From: UBA3210 sp963648895
GTDB lineage: Bacteria > Bacillota_I > Bacilli_A > RFN20 > CAG-449
Reading direction: 5' to 3'
Assembly: GCA_963648895.1 (NCBI GenBank)
Contig: CAVJGK010000002.1
Span: 1 to 51,956 of the forward strand
DNA length: 51,956 nt
Positions 7,927 through 16,743 of the stretch are shown piece after piece. The number at the start of each line of letters is the position of its first letter. The first letter of the stretch is position 1. The notes beneath the pieces were generated by a model. It was not told the origin of the DNA. It saw only the letters and a list, made by a program, of their open reading frames with translations, and searched no databases. The translations under genes were made by a program, and so were the position numbers.

Positions 7927-9834
7927 TTATTTAGCTGTGTCTGCAACTAAATAAATAGTAATTGAATATAATGAGTTATTATATGTAGATACATTAGCGA
8001 GTAATGCACTTTGAGAATTAAATTTCCATGATGCTACTTTTGATTTATTATTTGAAGTAGATGTTTCTTGTGTATAATCAACTTTATTTTCATCTTTAAT
8101 TTCTGTTCCAGTATATCCTGTTAAATTATAGAAATTATAATGATCAACAACTACTTTATAAACTTTATAACCTGTAGGAGCTTCAATTAAAATTTTTCCT
8201 CCTTCAGAAGCTTTATTATTAACAGAAAATTCTTTATAAGATTCTTGTAATACGCAGCCTGTCAATTTCATTGTTGCTTTTACTGTAGTTTCACCAGCTG
8301 TACAATCAACTTCAATTTTATCAACATTACCTACTGATTCAGTTAATCCAGCAGCTTTCATATCAGTATAATCTAATGCTTTAGAAACTAATGTAGTAGC
8401 AAGTTCTGTTTCAAATGTAAGTGTTTTTGTTGCAGAAGCTTCGCCTTTTGTAGCAGTTACAGTAACTACATTTGTATCTTTTGTTGTAGTTGGAGTAACA
8501 GTAATAGTACCTTTAGAAGCATCAACTGTTGCAGTATTACCACTTGTTAATTCTAATGTAACAGTTACATCGCTATAGGATGATGTAATAGTATATGTTG
8601 CATCATTATCTAAACTAAATTTTGTACCACCTAATTTAGTTGTGATAGTTTGTAAAACAGCATTTACTTTTGCCGCATCAGTCATATCATTTTCAGTTAC
8701 AGTAATTGCATCTGCATCTTTTGCAGTTGCATAGCAAGCATAAGCATTTGAATAAACAGTAGTAATACCAACAAAATCAAATTGTTTACCTTTTGTTACT
8801 GCTTCATTATATTTTGCAACAATATCATCTGTCTTAGAAATATAATTTTTGTTATTGTAGAAATAGAATTCAGTTGTACCTGTACCAACTGTGAAATAAT
8901 AATAATTGCCATCAATTCTTGTTGGAGAGCAACCTTTTAATGTAATATAAGCATTTTGATATTTTGAATCAACTGTTTCTGTAGAATTTTTAGTTGCTTT
9001 TTCCCAATCACTTGTTGCATCAATAGGTGCAATGTCTGTAACTGTTGGAGTATCTTCATCAATTACATAAGAACCACCTGAAGCAAATTCTTCTTGACCA
9101 TTATAGTCACTTCTTGTACCTACATAGATAATTGTATCACCGACTTTTGCGCGTGTTTGGCCTTCTTCAACAGTTGGTTTATAACCAAAATAAGAATAGC
9201 CTTCAGAATCTCTAAATACAACAGTTGTAGTATCTGCATATGCTGAGATACATGTTACAACACCTTTAAGAATATAAGTTTTATTCTTTGTGTTTTGTGC
9301 CCATGTTTCATGTGTATCAAATGTTAATACTGGAACAATAACATTGATTGTTTCATGTCTACCTGAAGTTAATTCTGAGAAAGTTTTTGTAACTCCTTCT
9401 AAAGTAAATGATGGAGTTAATTTAGCTTTGATTTCTTCTTTAACGACATTTTTTGTCCAACCTGTAATTGAAACTTTACCGTCTTTGTAAGAAATAACAC
9501 CTTCTGTACCTTCAGTTTGTTGTAAAGTCCAAGTAACAGCGACATCATCACTACCAATTGCAACTGATGTTAATACTGTGAAATCTGCAGTTGCTTGAGC
9601 ATTATTTTTTGATTTAGTAGCGGACCATAAAAAATCTGCAGCATCTGTTAACACAGATAAGATATCTTCATTTGTTCTACCAGTTGAAGTAGAAGATGGA
9701 GATGTTTCACTTGAACTTGTTGTTTGGTTATTGCTAGAAGGACTAGAAGCACTTGATGAAGTACCTGCACATGCAGCTGCACTAAATGTTAAAATTAATG
9801 CAGATGACAATACTAATAATTTTTTAAATTTCAT
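7927..9834 (-). CDS. Large surface lipoprotein with Ig-like and OB-like domains, 635 aa
   Basis: The N-terminus is a lipoprotein signal (hydrophobic core, lipobox SAAAC, C22), followed by a serine/threonine linker to about residue 55. Then come an Ig-like beta domain (VTWTLQ), an OB-like segment beginning TYILKGVVTCISAYAD, a second similar segment near residue 295 (AYITLKGCSPTRIDGNYYY), another Ig-like domain rich in TVT repeats (about 395-475), and a C-terminal beta-rich domain. No catalytic motif is visible. OB segments of this sort often accompany secreted nucleases, and it follows the nuclease lipoprotein by 21 bases. I infer binding of nucleic acid or another polymer at the cell surface. 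The ribosome site is AAAGGGGAAAAG. Confidence 0.75.
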   Translation of the reverse strand: MKFKKLLVLSSALILTFSAAACAGTSSSASSPSSNNQTTSSSETSPSSTSTGRTNEDILSVLTDAADFLWSATKSKNNAQATADFTVLTSVAIGSDDVAVTWTLQQTEGTEGVISYKDGKVSITGWTKNVVKEEIKAKLTPSFTLEGVTKTFSELTSGRHETINVIVPVLTFDTHETWAQNTKNKTYILKGVVTCISAYADTTTVVFRDSEGYSYFGYKPTVEEGQTRAKVGDTIIYVGTRSDYNGQEEFASGGSYVIDEDTPTVTDIAPIDATSDWEKATKNSTETVDSKYQNAYITLKGCSPTRIDGNYYYFTVGTGTTEFYFYNNKNYISKTDDIVAKYNEAVTKGKQFDFVGITTVYSNAYACYATAKDADAITVTENDMTDAAKVNAVLQTITTKLGGTKFSLDNDATYTITSSYSDVTVTLELTSGNTATVDASKGTITVTPTTTKDTNVVTVTATKGEASATKTLTFETELATTLVSKALDYTDMKAAGLTESVGNVDKIEVDCTAGETTVKATMKLTGCVLQESYKEFSVNNKASEGGKILIEAPTGYKVYKVVVDHYNFYNLTGYTGTEIKDENKVDYTQETSTSNNKSKVASWKFNSQSALLANVSTYNNSLYSITIYLVADTAK

Positions 9835-9855
9835 TTTAACTTTTCCCCTTTTTAA

Positions 9856-11709
9856 TTAATTTTTAAATGTGAAATTTTTATATGAAGCCACTCTTAATTG
9901 ATAACTACCATTGTAGTAATCAACAACCCCTTTAGCGTCAAATGTTTTGCCTACAAAAGCATCAGAAGTGACTTTACTACCGTCAGAATTGTAAAGAATA
10001 CTTGTTCTAATTGTGAACGTTTTTCCACTTGAATCGGTACATGTAAGAGATAAAGCACCAGCACTTGTTCCATCTTGAGTTGTATAAGCTGAAGTACAAG
10101 TAACATCATTCATTTGACAATATGAACTTGTTAATGCATCCATATATGAAGTTCCAGCATAATCATCACTCTTAGTTGTATTGCTAAAATCATTACCAGT
10201 GATGATAGTTGGATCATAAGAACAATTTTCTTCGACTAAACGAGTGTTCTTTTCATATTCTGGATCCATTGCCATGTATGATAAACCAGATACTTGGTAT
10301 GTACCAGCTGTATCATATTTTTGGAAACTACCACAGAATGATAATTTGTTTCCACGAACAATCATACTTTGACCTTTGAAATTATAGCCAAGATATACTG
10401 TCATACCCCAATTGACGCCTGTTTCTTCATCATATTCTTGAACATAAATAGTTTCAGCATCGATTGTAGTAATAATACCTTCAAAACGAACTGTTACGCC
10501 TAGATAAGATGTTTCAGAACTTTCTAATAAAGAAGTTCTTAATTCTTTAATAGTAACGCTTAAGAAATCACCATAATAGAAATTTTTATCTCTAAACATA
10601 TAGTTTAGGTTGTTTGAAGAATCAATTGTGACATATTCATTTTCACCAGATTCAGTTTCTCTATAAATATTGAAATATCCAGTTTTTGTTGAATCTTTTG
10701 CGATTTTGAAATCTTGTGCGTTATTAATGTCAGTAGTTACACCACCAGCATAATTATTTAAAGCACCTGTGTAATAATATACTTTATTATCAATTTCCAT
10801 ACCTAAATGATATGTCTTATTATTACCATATTCTGAAGTAATATTTGATTGAGAAGTAATCTTACTTCCACTTTCAGTGTAGATATTTACTAAATGTAAA
10901 TTATCTGTTTTATCTGCACTTAAATATGAAATAATAGATGAATCAACATAGTTTCCAAGTACAGTTCCTTTTGAATCGCATAATTGTTTTGAAGCAATTC
11001 TCCAGCTAGCTGCAGCTTTAGAGAAAACATATAATTCATGTTCATTTGCTTGTGAATATGCTTTTTGCATAATTTCACCATAGCAAGTAGAACCAATTGA
11101 TTTAGCGTTAGCTAAACCAGCTTGTAAAATTTCTAAGTTTAAATTCTTATATTCAGTTGCCCCTTTTGCTTTATACCAAACAAAGCCTAAGAATCTTGTA
11201 CCAGTTGAGTCTAAATTCCAGTTTCCATCATTTGATTCAACGATAACTGATTCAGCATTAGATAATCTTTCTTTGTTAAATAAAGAAGCTGTTTTACCCC
11301 ATTCTTGGATTTGTCCTGTAGATTCTGGAGTATCAATACCTAAATATCTAACTTTTAAAACGCCATCTTCATAAGTAGAACTTGATGAAGGGAATTCGGA
11401 TTTCTTATCGCTTGAGACAGTAAAATGAGATGTATCACCATCAATTAAAGATTTAATTTGTGATGATGTAAATTCCATATATTTTCTACCGGAATTAGTA
11501 TCGAATTTTAATTGTGATGCATAATCGATAAATTCACTAACTTCTTTTTCTGCATATGGAGTTTTCTTTAATTCATCAGCAGAAGAACTATCGCTACTAG
11601 GTGATGTATCTGATGATGAGGATGAAGAAGAAGTATTTCCACATCCAACAACTCCACAAATTAATAATAAGGAAGTTAAACTTACTGTTAATAATTTTTT
11701 CATTTTCAT
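9856..11709 (-). CDS. Surface lipoprotein with staphylococcal-nuclease (SNase) domain, 617 aa
   Basis: A lipoprotein signal ends at C23 (GVVGC) and is followed by a poly-serine linker. Residues about 85-230 form an SNase domain with all the expected active-site residues: IDGDT (D90 and D92, metal ligands), VRYLGIDTPES (R121, D126, E129) and DSTGTRFLGF (R172). These correspond to D19, D21, R35, D40, E43 and R87 of staphylococcal nuclease. The remaining 380 residues include OB-like beta segments, for example TVRFEGIITTIDAETIYVQE. The likely activity is calcium-dependent cleavage of DNA and RNA outside the membrane. The gene is directly downstream of two ABC solute-binding lipoproteins, which suggests the products are imported. 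Confidence 0.88.
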   Translation of the reverse strand: MKMKKLLTVSLTSLLLICGVVGCGNTSSSSSSSDTSPSSDSSSADELKKTPYAEKEVSEFIDYASQLKFDTNSGRKYMEFTSSQIKSLIDGDTSHFTVSSDKKSEFPSSSSTYEDGVLKVRYLGIDTPESTGQIQEWGKTASLFNKERLSNAESVIVESNDGNWNLDSTGTRFLGFVWYKAKGATEYKNLNLEILQAGLANAKSIGSTCYGEIMQKAYSQANEHELYVFSKAAASWRIASKQLCDSKGTVLGNYVDSSIISYLSADKTDNLHLVNIYTESGSKITSQSNITSEYGNNKTYHLGMEIDNKVYYYTGALNNYAGGVTTDINNAQDFKIAKDSTKTGYFNIYRETESGENEYVTIDSSNNLNYMFRDKNFYYGDFLSVTIKELRTSLLESSETSYLGVTVRFEGIITTIDAETIYVQEYDEETGVNWGMTVYLGYNFKGQSMIVRGNKLSFCGSFQKYDTAGTYQVSGLSYMAMDPEYEKNTRLVEENCSYDPTIITGNDFSNTTKSDDYAGTSYMDALTSSYCQMNDVTCTSAYTTQDGTSAGALSLTCTDSSGKTFTIRTSILYNSDGSKVTSDAFVGKTFDAKGVVDYYNGSYQLRVASYKNFTFKN

Positions 11710-11727
11710 AGTATTTATTCCCTTCTA

Positions 11728-13146
11728 TTAATTGCTTTCGCATTTTGATAATGCGTCATCAAATGCAGTGTTAATATCTGTACCTTGTAATACAGCTGTA
11801 ACTAAGTTACCAACTTGTGTACGTGCGTTTGTAGATCCTGGGAATGCTGCATTAGTGAATGCTGCAGACATATTTTCAGAACAAACTTTAATTGCTTTTG
11901 CTTGAATATCAGAACCAGTATTTAAGAATTCTGAATATGTAGCATTTTTATATACAGATTTAATAACTGGTTGGTAACCAGATTGAATACTAAATTCAGC
12001 TTGGAATGGAACATTTGTTGTAAAATATTTAACAAATAACCATGAAGCCATAACTTTTTGAGGATCACTGTTGTTAAAAATACAAACATCTGGTCCTTGT
12101 TGAATAACTTTTTTGTTATTTTCATTATGTTGTGGTATAGCAGCAATTTCACATGTAAATGAATCTGATTTTTGATAAGAAGCACCTGCAGATGAACCTA
12201 TACACATAAAACATTTTCTTGTATCAGTACTTGTAAATAAACCTGATGTGTATGATCCATAAAGGTCTTTTGTTGTAATCCAACCTTTTGAATACCATTC
12301 TTTAATTTTTTCCATAAATGCTTTAGCTTGAGAATTATTGAATAAATAATTATTTTTTGAGCCAGCTTGAGTATATGGAATATTTAATTGCTCACACCAT
12401 GTAATAAATAAGTTACTACCTGAGTCATAACCAAGTGGAATTGAATCAGGATATTTTGCTTTTAATTTTTCACATACGTATTCTATTGATGTTGTATCAT
12501 CGTTGCCAGTTGAATACCAATGTGTAGGAGCGCTTAAACCTAAGTTATCAAAAACAGTTTTGTTGTAATACATAACTTCAGAAGATTTAGAGAATGGTAA
12601 ACAATACATCATACCATCACCAAATGTTTTTCCTTCTTCTAAGAATCCTGTTTCAAAATCATCGTATTGTTCAACGCTAAAGCCATATTCATCGTCTTCC
12701 ATTAAATTATCTAATGAAATAACTGCTTTTGCAGTATTATATGTTGCAACGTGATCAGGATAGCAATAAGCGACGTTGACATCTGATTTACCAGAAGCAA
12801 TTTCTGTATTCATTTGGTCTCTAACATCATCATAACCACCGATGAATTGTGATTCAACAGTAATATTTGGATAGATTTCATTGAATTTATCTAAATAGTT
12901 GTTAAATACATTTTGTAATGTTTGACCCATTGTTGTGTAAAACTTAATAGTTACTTGCTTGTTTTCATCAAAGCCCCCTTCAGGGACTTCAAAATTTACA
13001 TTATTTGAAGTCGAAGAAGATGATGAAGATGAAGAACTTTCTTTTTCACTTGAGTCACTTGTATTTGATCCGCAAGAAGAAAATGCACCTAATAATGATA
13101 CACAAAATAAGCCTGCAGATAAGATTTTCAATTTCTTATTTTTCAT
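11728..13146 (-). CDS. Family 1 extracellular solute-binding lipoprotein (copy 2), 472 aa
   Basis: The lipobox cysteine is C25 (FSSC), followed by a poly-serine linker. The mature part is a family 1 (CUT1-type) binding protein with segments such as VTIKFYTTMGQTLQNVF, FNEIYPNITVE and LPFSKSSEVMYYNKTVFDN. It is a close paralogue of the gene immediately upstream (13162-14649), with the same block order over its whole length, so a tandem duplication is likely. It should deliver a ligand to the two permeases encoded upstream. The ligand cannot be read from the sequence. Family members bind oligosaccharides or glycerol-phosphate compounds, but the nuclease next door suggests nucleosides, nucleotides or sugar-phosphates. 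Confidence 0.9.
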   Translation of the reverse strand: MKNKKLKILSAGLFCVSLLGAFSSCGSNTSDSSEKESSSSSSSSSTSNNVNFEVPEGGFDENKQVTIKFYTTMGQTLQNVFNNYLDKFNEIYPNITVESQFIGGYDDVRDQMNTEIASGKSDVNVAYCYPDHVATYNTAKAVISLDNLMEDDEYGFSVEQYDDFETGFLEEGKTFGDGMMYCLPFSKSSEVMYYNKTVFDNLGLSAPTHWYSTGNDDTTSIEYVCEKLKAKYPDSIPLGYDSGSNLFITWCEQLNIPYTQAGSKNNYLFNNSQAKAFMEKIKEWYSKGWITTKDLYGSYTSGLFTSTDTRKCFMCIGSSAGASYQKSDSFTCEIAAIPQHNENNKKVIQQGPDVCIFNNSDPQKVMASWLFVKYFTTNVPFQAEFSIQSGYQPVIKSVYKNATYSEFLNTGSDIQAKAIKVCSENMSAAFTNAAFPGSTNARTQVGNLVTAVLQGTDINTAFDDALSKCESN

Positions 13147-13161
13147 AAATTACCTTTCTAA

Positions 13162-14649
13162 TTAAATATCAGCTTCACAAGCATCAATTGCATCTTTAAA
13201 TGCTGTAGGAATATCAGATTTACCTTGGAATACTTGAGTTAATAAGTTACCAACTTGTGTACGAGCTGTTGATGAACCAACGAATGCTGGTGAAGTGTAA
13301 TAATAACTTGTTTGTTGTAAACATAATTTAGCAGCTTGAGCAGTTACTCTTGCTTTTAAATCAGTTGATGAATCATCTGCTTTTGCTAAATGTTCTTTAT
13401 ATGTTTCATTGTCGTTAACTGAATTAATTACTGGAACATAACCAGATTGAATTCCCCATTCAGCTTGGAATTGAACATTAGTTGTGAAATATTTCATGAA
13501 TAACCATGAAGCAATAATCTTTTGTGAATCACCATGATTGAAAATTGTTAATGATGGTCCTTGAGAAATAACTTTCTTTCTATTTTCATTTGCTTGAGGA
13601 ATAGATGCAACTGCGACTTCGAATGGATATTCATCATCTACTTTTGAAGGAACTTGATATGAAGCACCAGCTGATGAACCTACACACATAAAGCAACGTT
13701 GTGATGTTGTTGATGTGAATAAGCCAGATGTATAAGATCCATAAATTTCTTGTGTTGTACAATAACCTTTGTCAAAGAATTTTTCTTTGAAATCTTTAAC
13801 AAATTGTTGATTTTCAGCAGTGTTGAATTGGAAATGTGAACCAGTTGCAGATGTATATGGTGTGCCTAATTGTTCACACATTGTAATAAACCAGTTAGAT
13901 GATGAGTCATAACCAAATGGTGTTGAATCTGGATATGCAGTTTTTAAAGCTTTACATACATATTCTAATGAAGTTTTATCGTCATCACCTGTTGAGAACC
14001 AGTGAGTAGGAACTGATAAATTTAATTTATCAAATTCAGTTTTATTGTAATACATAATTTCTGTTGATTTTGAGAATGGTAATGTATACATTAAACTATC
14101 ACCGAATGAACTACCTTCATTTAAGAAAGAAGTAACATAATCTTCATATTGTTCTACAGTTAAACCTAATTCATCATCTTCCATTAAGTTATCTAATGTA
14201 ACAACGGCTCTAGTTTTATTATATAAAGCAACATGGTCAGGATAGCAATAAGCAATATCTGGTCCACCTTTTGAAGATAATTCAGTTGTAATTTGGTTTT
14301 TAACATCATCGTATCCACCTACTGCTGTATGTTCAACTGTGATGTTTGGATAAGCTTCTTCAAATTTATCAATATACGCATCCATTGTAGTTTTTAAAGC
14401 TGTACCTTGTGTTGAATAGAATGTAATTGTGACGTTTTTTGTTTCATCAAATCCTTCTTCAGGAATTTGCCAAGCAGCTTCATAATTATTTCTACTTGAT
14501 GTAGATGAACTTGAATTTGAACTTGAACTTGAATTTGAATTTGAAGATTCTGATGAAGGAGCTTGAGAAGAGACACCACCACCACAAGCAACTGTTGATG
14601 CTGTTAATAATAAAGCAGCACCCATGACTAATAATTTGTTTGTTTTCAT
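13162..14649 (-). CDS. Family 1 extracellular solute-binding lipoprotein (copy 1), 495 aa
   Basis: The signal ends at the lipobox STVAC (C22), then a serine/asparagine linker encoded by a hexanucleotide repeat. The binding domain has blocks shared with its downstream paralogue: GGYDDV, AYCYPDHVALYN, VTLDNLMEDDE, LPFSKSTEIMYYNKTEFD, SYTSGLFTST and CFMCVGSSAGASYQ. It follows the second permease gene by 44 bases. Having two binding proteins for one permease pair suggests either a broader ligand range or specialisation of one copy. The ribosome binding site is AAAGGGGAAAAG. The substrate is unknown. Confidence 0.9.
   Translation of the reverse strand: MKTNKLLVMGAALLLTASTVACGGGVSSQAPSSESSNSNSSSSSNSSSSTSSRNNYEAAWQIPEEGFDETKNVTITFYSTQGTALKTTMDAYIDKFEEAYPNITVEHTAVGGYDDVKNQITTELSSKGGPDIAYCYPDHVALYNKTRAVVTLDNLMEDDELGLTVEQYEDYVTSFLNEGSSFGDSLMYTLPFSKSTEIMYYNKTEFDKLNLSVPTHWFSTGDDDKTSLEYVCKALKTAYPDSTPFGYDSSSNWFITMCEQLGTPYTSATGSHFQFNTAENQQFVKDFKEKFFDKGYCTTQEIYGSYTSGLFTSTTSQRCFMCVGSSAGASYQVPSKVDDEYPFEVAVASIPQANENRKKVISQGPSLTIFNHGDSQKIIASWLFMKYFTTNVQFQAEWGIQSGYVPVINSVNDNETYKEHLAKADDSSTDLKARVTAQAAKLCLQQTSYYYTSPAFVGSSTARTQVGNLLTQVFQGKSDIPTAFKDAIDACEADI
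14506..14547. repeat. Hexanucleotide repeat encoding a Ser/Asn linker
   Basis: About seven TGAACT/TGAATT units run in tandem on the plus strand. On the coding strand they give alternating AGT or AAT and TCA codons, the linker after the lipobox of the binding protein. Gain or loss of a unit keeps the frame, so slippage would only change linker length. Confidence 0.75.
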
Positions 14650-14693
14650 TTTTTCTTTTCCCCTTTTTTTAATTTAAAAATTTTAATAAAAAC

Positions 14694-15689
14694 TTAACCC
14701 TTAATACCACTACGTGATACGCCTTTCATAATATACTTACGAAGACAAATAAATACGATAAATAATGGAATAGATACTAATACGACTGCAGCCATTTGAG
14801 CTGGGTAGTCGACCTTAGTGTTAGTTGAATCGGTATAGAAACCTGTTCCTCTAAGACCATTAGTAATTAATTTATGTGTATCGTCAGAAGTGACTAATCG
14901 AGGCCAAATGTAGGAGTTCCAAGCACCCATCATCTTTAAAATAGTAATTGAGATTAAAGAAGGTAATGCGAGAGGAACCATAACTTTAATTAAATATTCA
15001 AAGTCTGATTTACCATCAACTTTTGCTGCAAGATATAATTCATTAGGAATTTGCTTGAAGTTTTGTCTTAATAAATAGATATAGAAAACTGAGACTAAGA
15101 ATGGAACAATTAAAGCTGCGAATGTATTCTTCCAATTGAGAACGTTAACAACTGTAGAATAGTTTGTAATTGTGAATAATTCACCAGGAATCATCATTGT
15201 TGCAAGTAAGAATGCAAACATTGAATCTCTTCCTTTGAATTCAAGTCTTGCAAATGCGAATGCAGATAAGACTGTGATAACTAATGATAATAGTGTTGAA
15301 ACAATACCAACATATACTGTATTTAAGAATAATGTTCCTAAATTTGCGGCAGAATATGCATTTGCATAGTTTTCCCATTTAATAGTATGAGGCCAGAATG
15401 AAGGATTTGACCATTCAAATTCTTGCCATGTCTTTAATGATGAAATAATCATCCAATAGAATGGGAAAATAACAATAATCGCTAAAGCAATTAAGAATGC
15501 ATAAGTGAATATACCAACAATGATTTTTGTAATCTTTGCATTGCGTTCAACTTTCTTTGCATCATATGTTGCTGCATTTTTCTTTAAAGCTTCAGCAAGT
15601 GAGTTATTCGCATTTGTTAATGCACTATATTCTTGATTTGAAGGAGTTTCAATTTCTTCTACTTCAGAATTATTTTCTTTTTCTTCCAT
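14694..15689 (-). CDS. CUT1-type ABC permease, MalG-like, 331 aa
   Basis: An inner-membrane subunit with a long cytoplasmic N-terminus (about 60 residues, acidic then basic) and six predicted membrane segments. The cytoplasmic loop that contacts the ATPase is visible as LAAKVDGKSDFEYL followed by MVPLALPSL, the EAA motif of the MalG group. The C-terminus MKGVSRSGIKG is typical of the family. The start MEEKEN is supported by AAAGGAG. It follows the MalF-like gene by 15 bases. Substrate preference cannot be assigned from permeases. Confidence 0.93.
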   Translation of the reverse strand: MEEKENNSEVEEIETPSNQEYSALTNANNSLAEALKKNAATYDAKKVERNAKITKIIVGIFTYAFLIALAIIVIFPFYWMIISSLKTWQEFEWSNPSFWPHTIKWENYANAYSAANLGTLFLNTVYVGIVSTLLSLVITVLSAFAFARLEFKGRDSMFAFLLATMMIPGELFTITNYSTVVNVLNWKNTFAALIVPFLVSVFYIYLLRQNFKQIPNELYLAAKVDGKSDFEYLIKVMVPLALPSLISITILKMMGAWNSYIWPRLVTSDDTHKLITNGLRGTGFYTDSTNTKVDYPAQMAAVVLVSIPLFIVFICLRKYIMKGVSRSGIKG

Positions 15690-15704
15690 ATAATTAACTC
15701 CTTT

Positions 15705-16733
15705 CTAATAATGAACTTTCTTATTACTGACATATAAGTTAATTGCAGTAACAACTAAGATAATACCAAATAAGATTAATGAAGCTGCGGATGCTGTACC
15801 ATAACTATTAGATGAAATTGCTTTATAAACATAACCAACAATAGTCATTAATGATCCATCACCTGCAGGACCCATATCTTCACCAAAGACACCGACGATA
15901 GATGAATATTCTTTAAATCCACCGATAAAGCCTGTAATAACAACATAAGCAATCATTGGAGATAATAATGGAACTGTAATTCTCCAGAATACTCTCCATC
16001 TTGAAGCACCATCAATTTTTGCTGCTTCATAATATTGTTTACTAACACCTTGTAATCCACCAAGTAAGATAAGAATTTTAAATGGTAATGCATTCCATAC
16101 GATGTAAATAACCATAACTGCGATATTAGCAGTATATGTACTTCCACCTGGGTTAGTAATACTTGTACCAGAGTTGATCCAGTTGACTGGGTTACCTCCA
16201 AAGAATTGAATAATATTATTAATAATACCCCATGATTGAGCGGTGTAACCCATTTGGACACCCGCGGAGTTTATATATTTATTATAAATTTCTAAAGTAC
16301 CTGTGTAAGTCCCTACTTCAACTTGTGATAAGCCAACGATATTGAACATCATTGCGAATACCATACCGATAGCAATTGAGTTTGTAACATAAGGTAAGAA
16401 ATAAATTGTTTGTAAAACCTTACCTAAACGATTAATTGAATTTAAGCAAACTGCAACAAGTAACGCTAAGAAGCAAGATAATGGAACAGTTAGCACACAT
16501 AATAAGATTGTATTTTTTAAACATGTTAAGAAATCTTTATACAAGACAACTTTAGAGAAGTTTGATACGCCGAATGCATATTTTTCTCCACCGATATCAC
16601 CTAAAGGTTGATAACCTTCTAGGAAAGAAATTCTAACAGTATTGATGATAGGATATACTGTAAATACCGCTAATAGAATTAAAGCAGGTAATAAGTAAAT
16701 CCAAGCTTTCCAATTTTGTTTTGAATCTACCAT
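15705..16733 (-). CDS. CUT1-type ABC permease, MalF-like, 342 aa
   Basis: The first permease of the pair begins with a typical helix (WIYLLPALILLAVFTVYPII) and has an EAA loop (YYEAAKIDGASRWRVFWRI followed by PLLSP). There is a large non-membrane insertion at about residues 145-200 between predicted helices. It pairs with the MalG-like subunit encoded next and with the MalK-like ATPase upstream (10-base gap). Family assignment is secure. The transported compound is not known. Confidence 0.93.
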   Translation of the reverse strand: MVDSKQNWKAWIYLLPALILLAVFTVYPIINTVRISFLEGYQPLGDIGGEKYAFGVSNFSKVVLYKDFLTCLKNTILLCVLTVPLSCFLALLVAVCLNSINRLGKVLQTIYFLPYVTNSIAIGMVFAMMFNIVGLSQVEVGTYTGTLEIYNKYINSAGVQMGYTAQSWGIINNIIQFFGGNPVNWINSGTSITNPGGSTYTANIAVMVIYIVWNALPFKILILLGGLQGVSKQYYEAAKIDGASRWRVFWRITVPLLSPMIAYVVITGFIGGFKEYSSIVGVFGEDMGPAGDGSLMTIVGYVYKAISSNSYGTASAASLILFGIILVVTAINLYVSNKKVHY

Positions 16734-16743
16734 AATTTACCCC

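Noticed and set aside
14394..14591. Minus-strand frame rich in V, Q and L inside the binding-protein gene
   Set aside because: It is a frame-shifted reading of the serine linker repeat. The true frame has a lipoprotein signal and family blocks.
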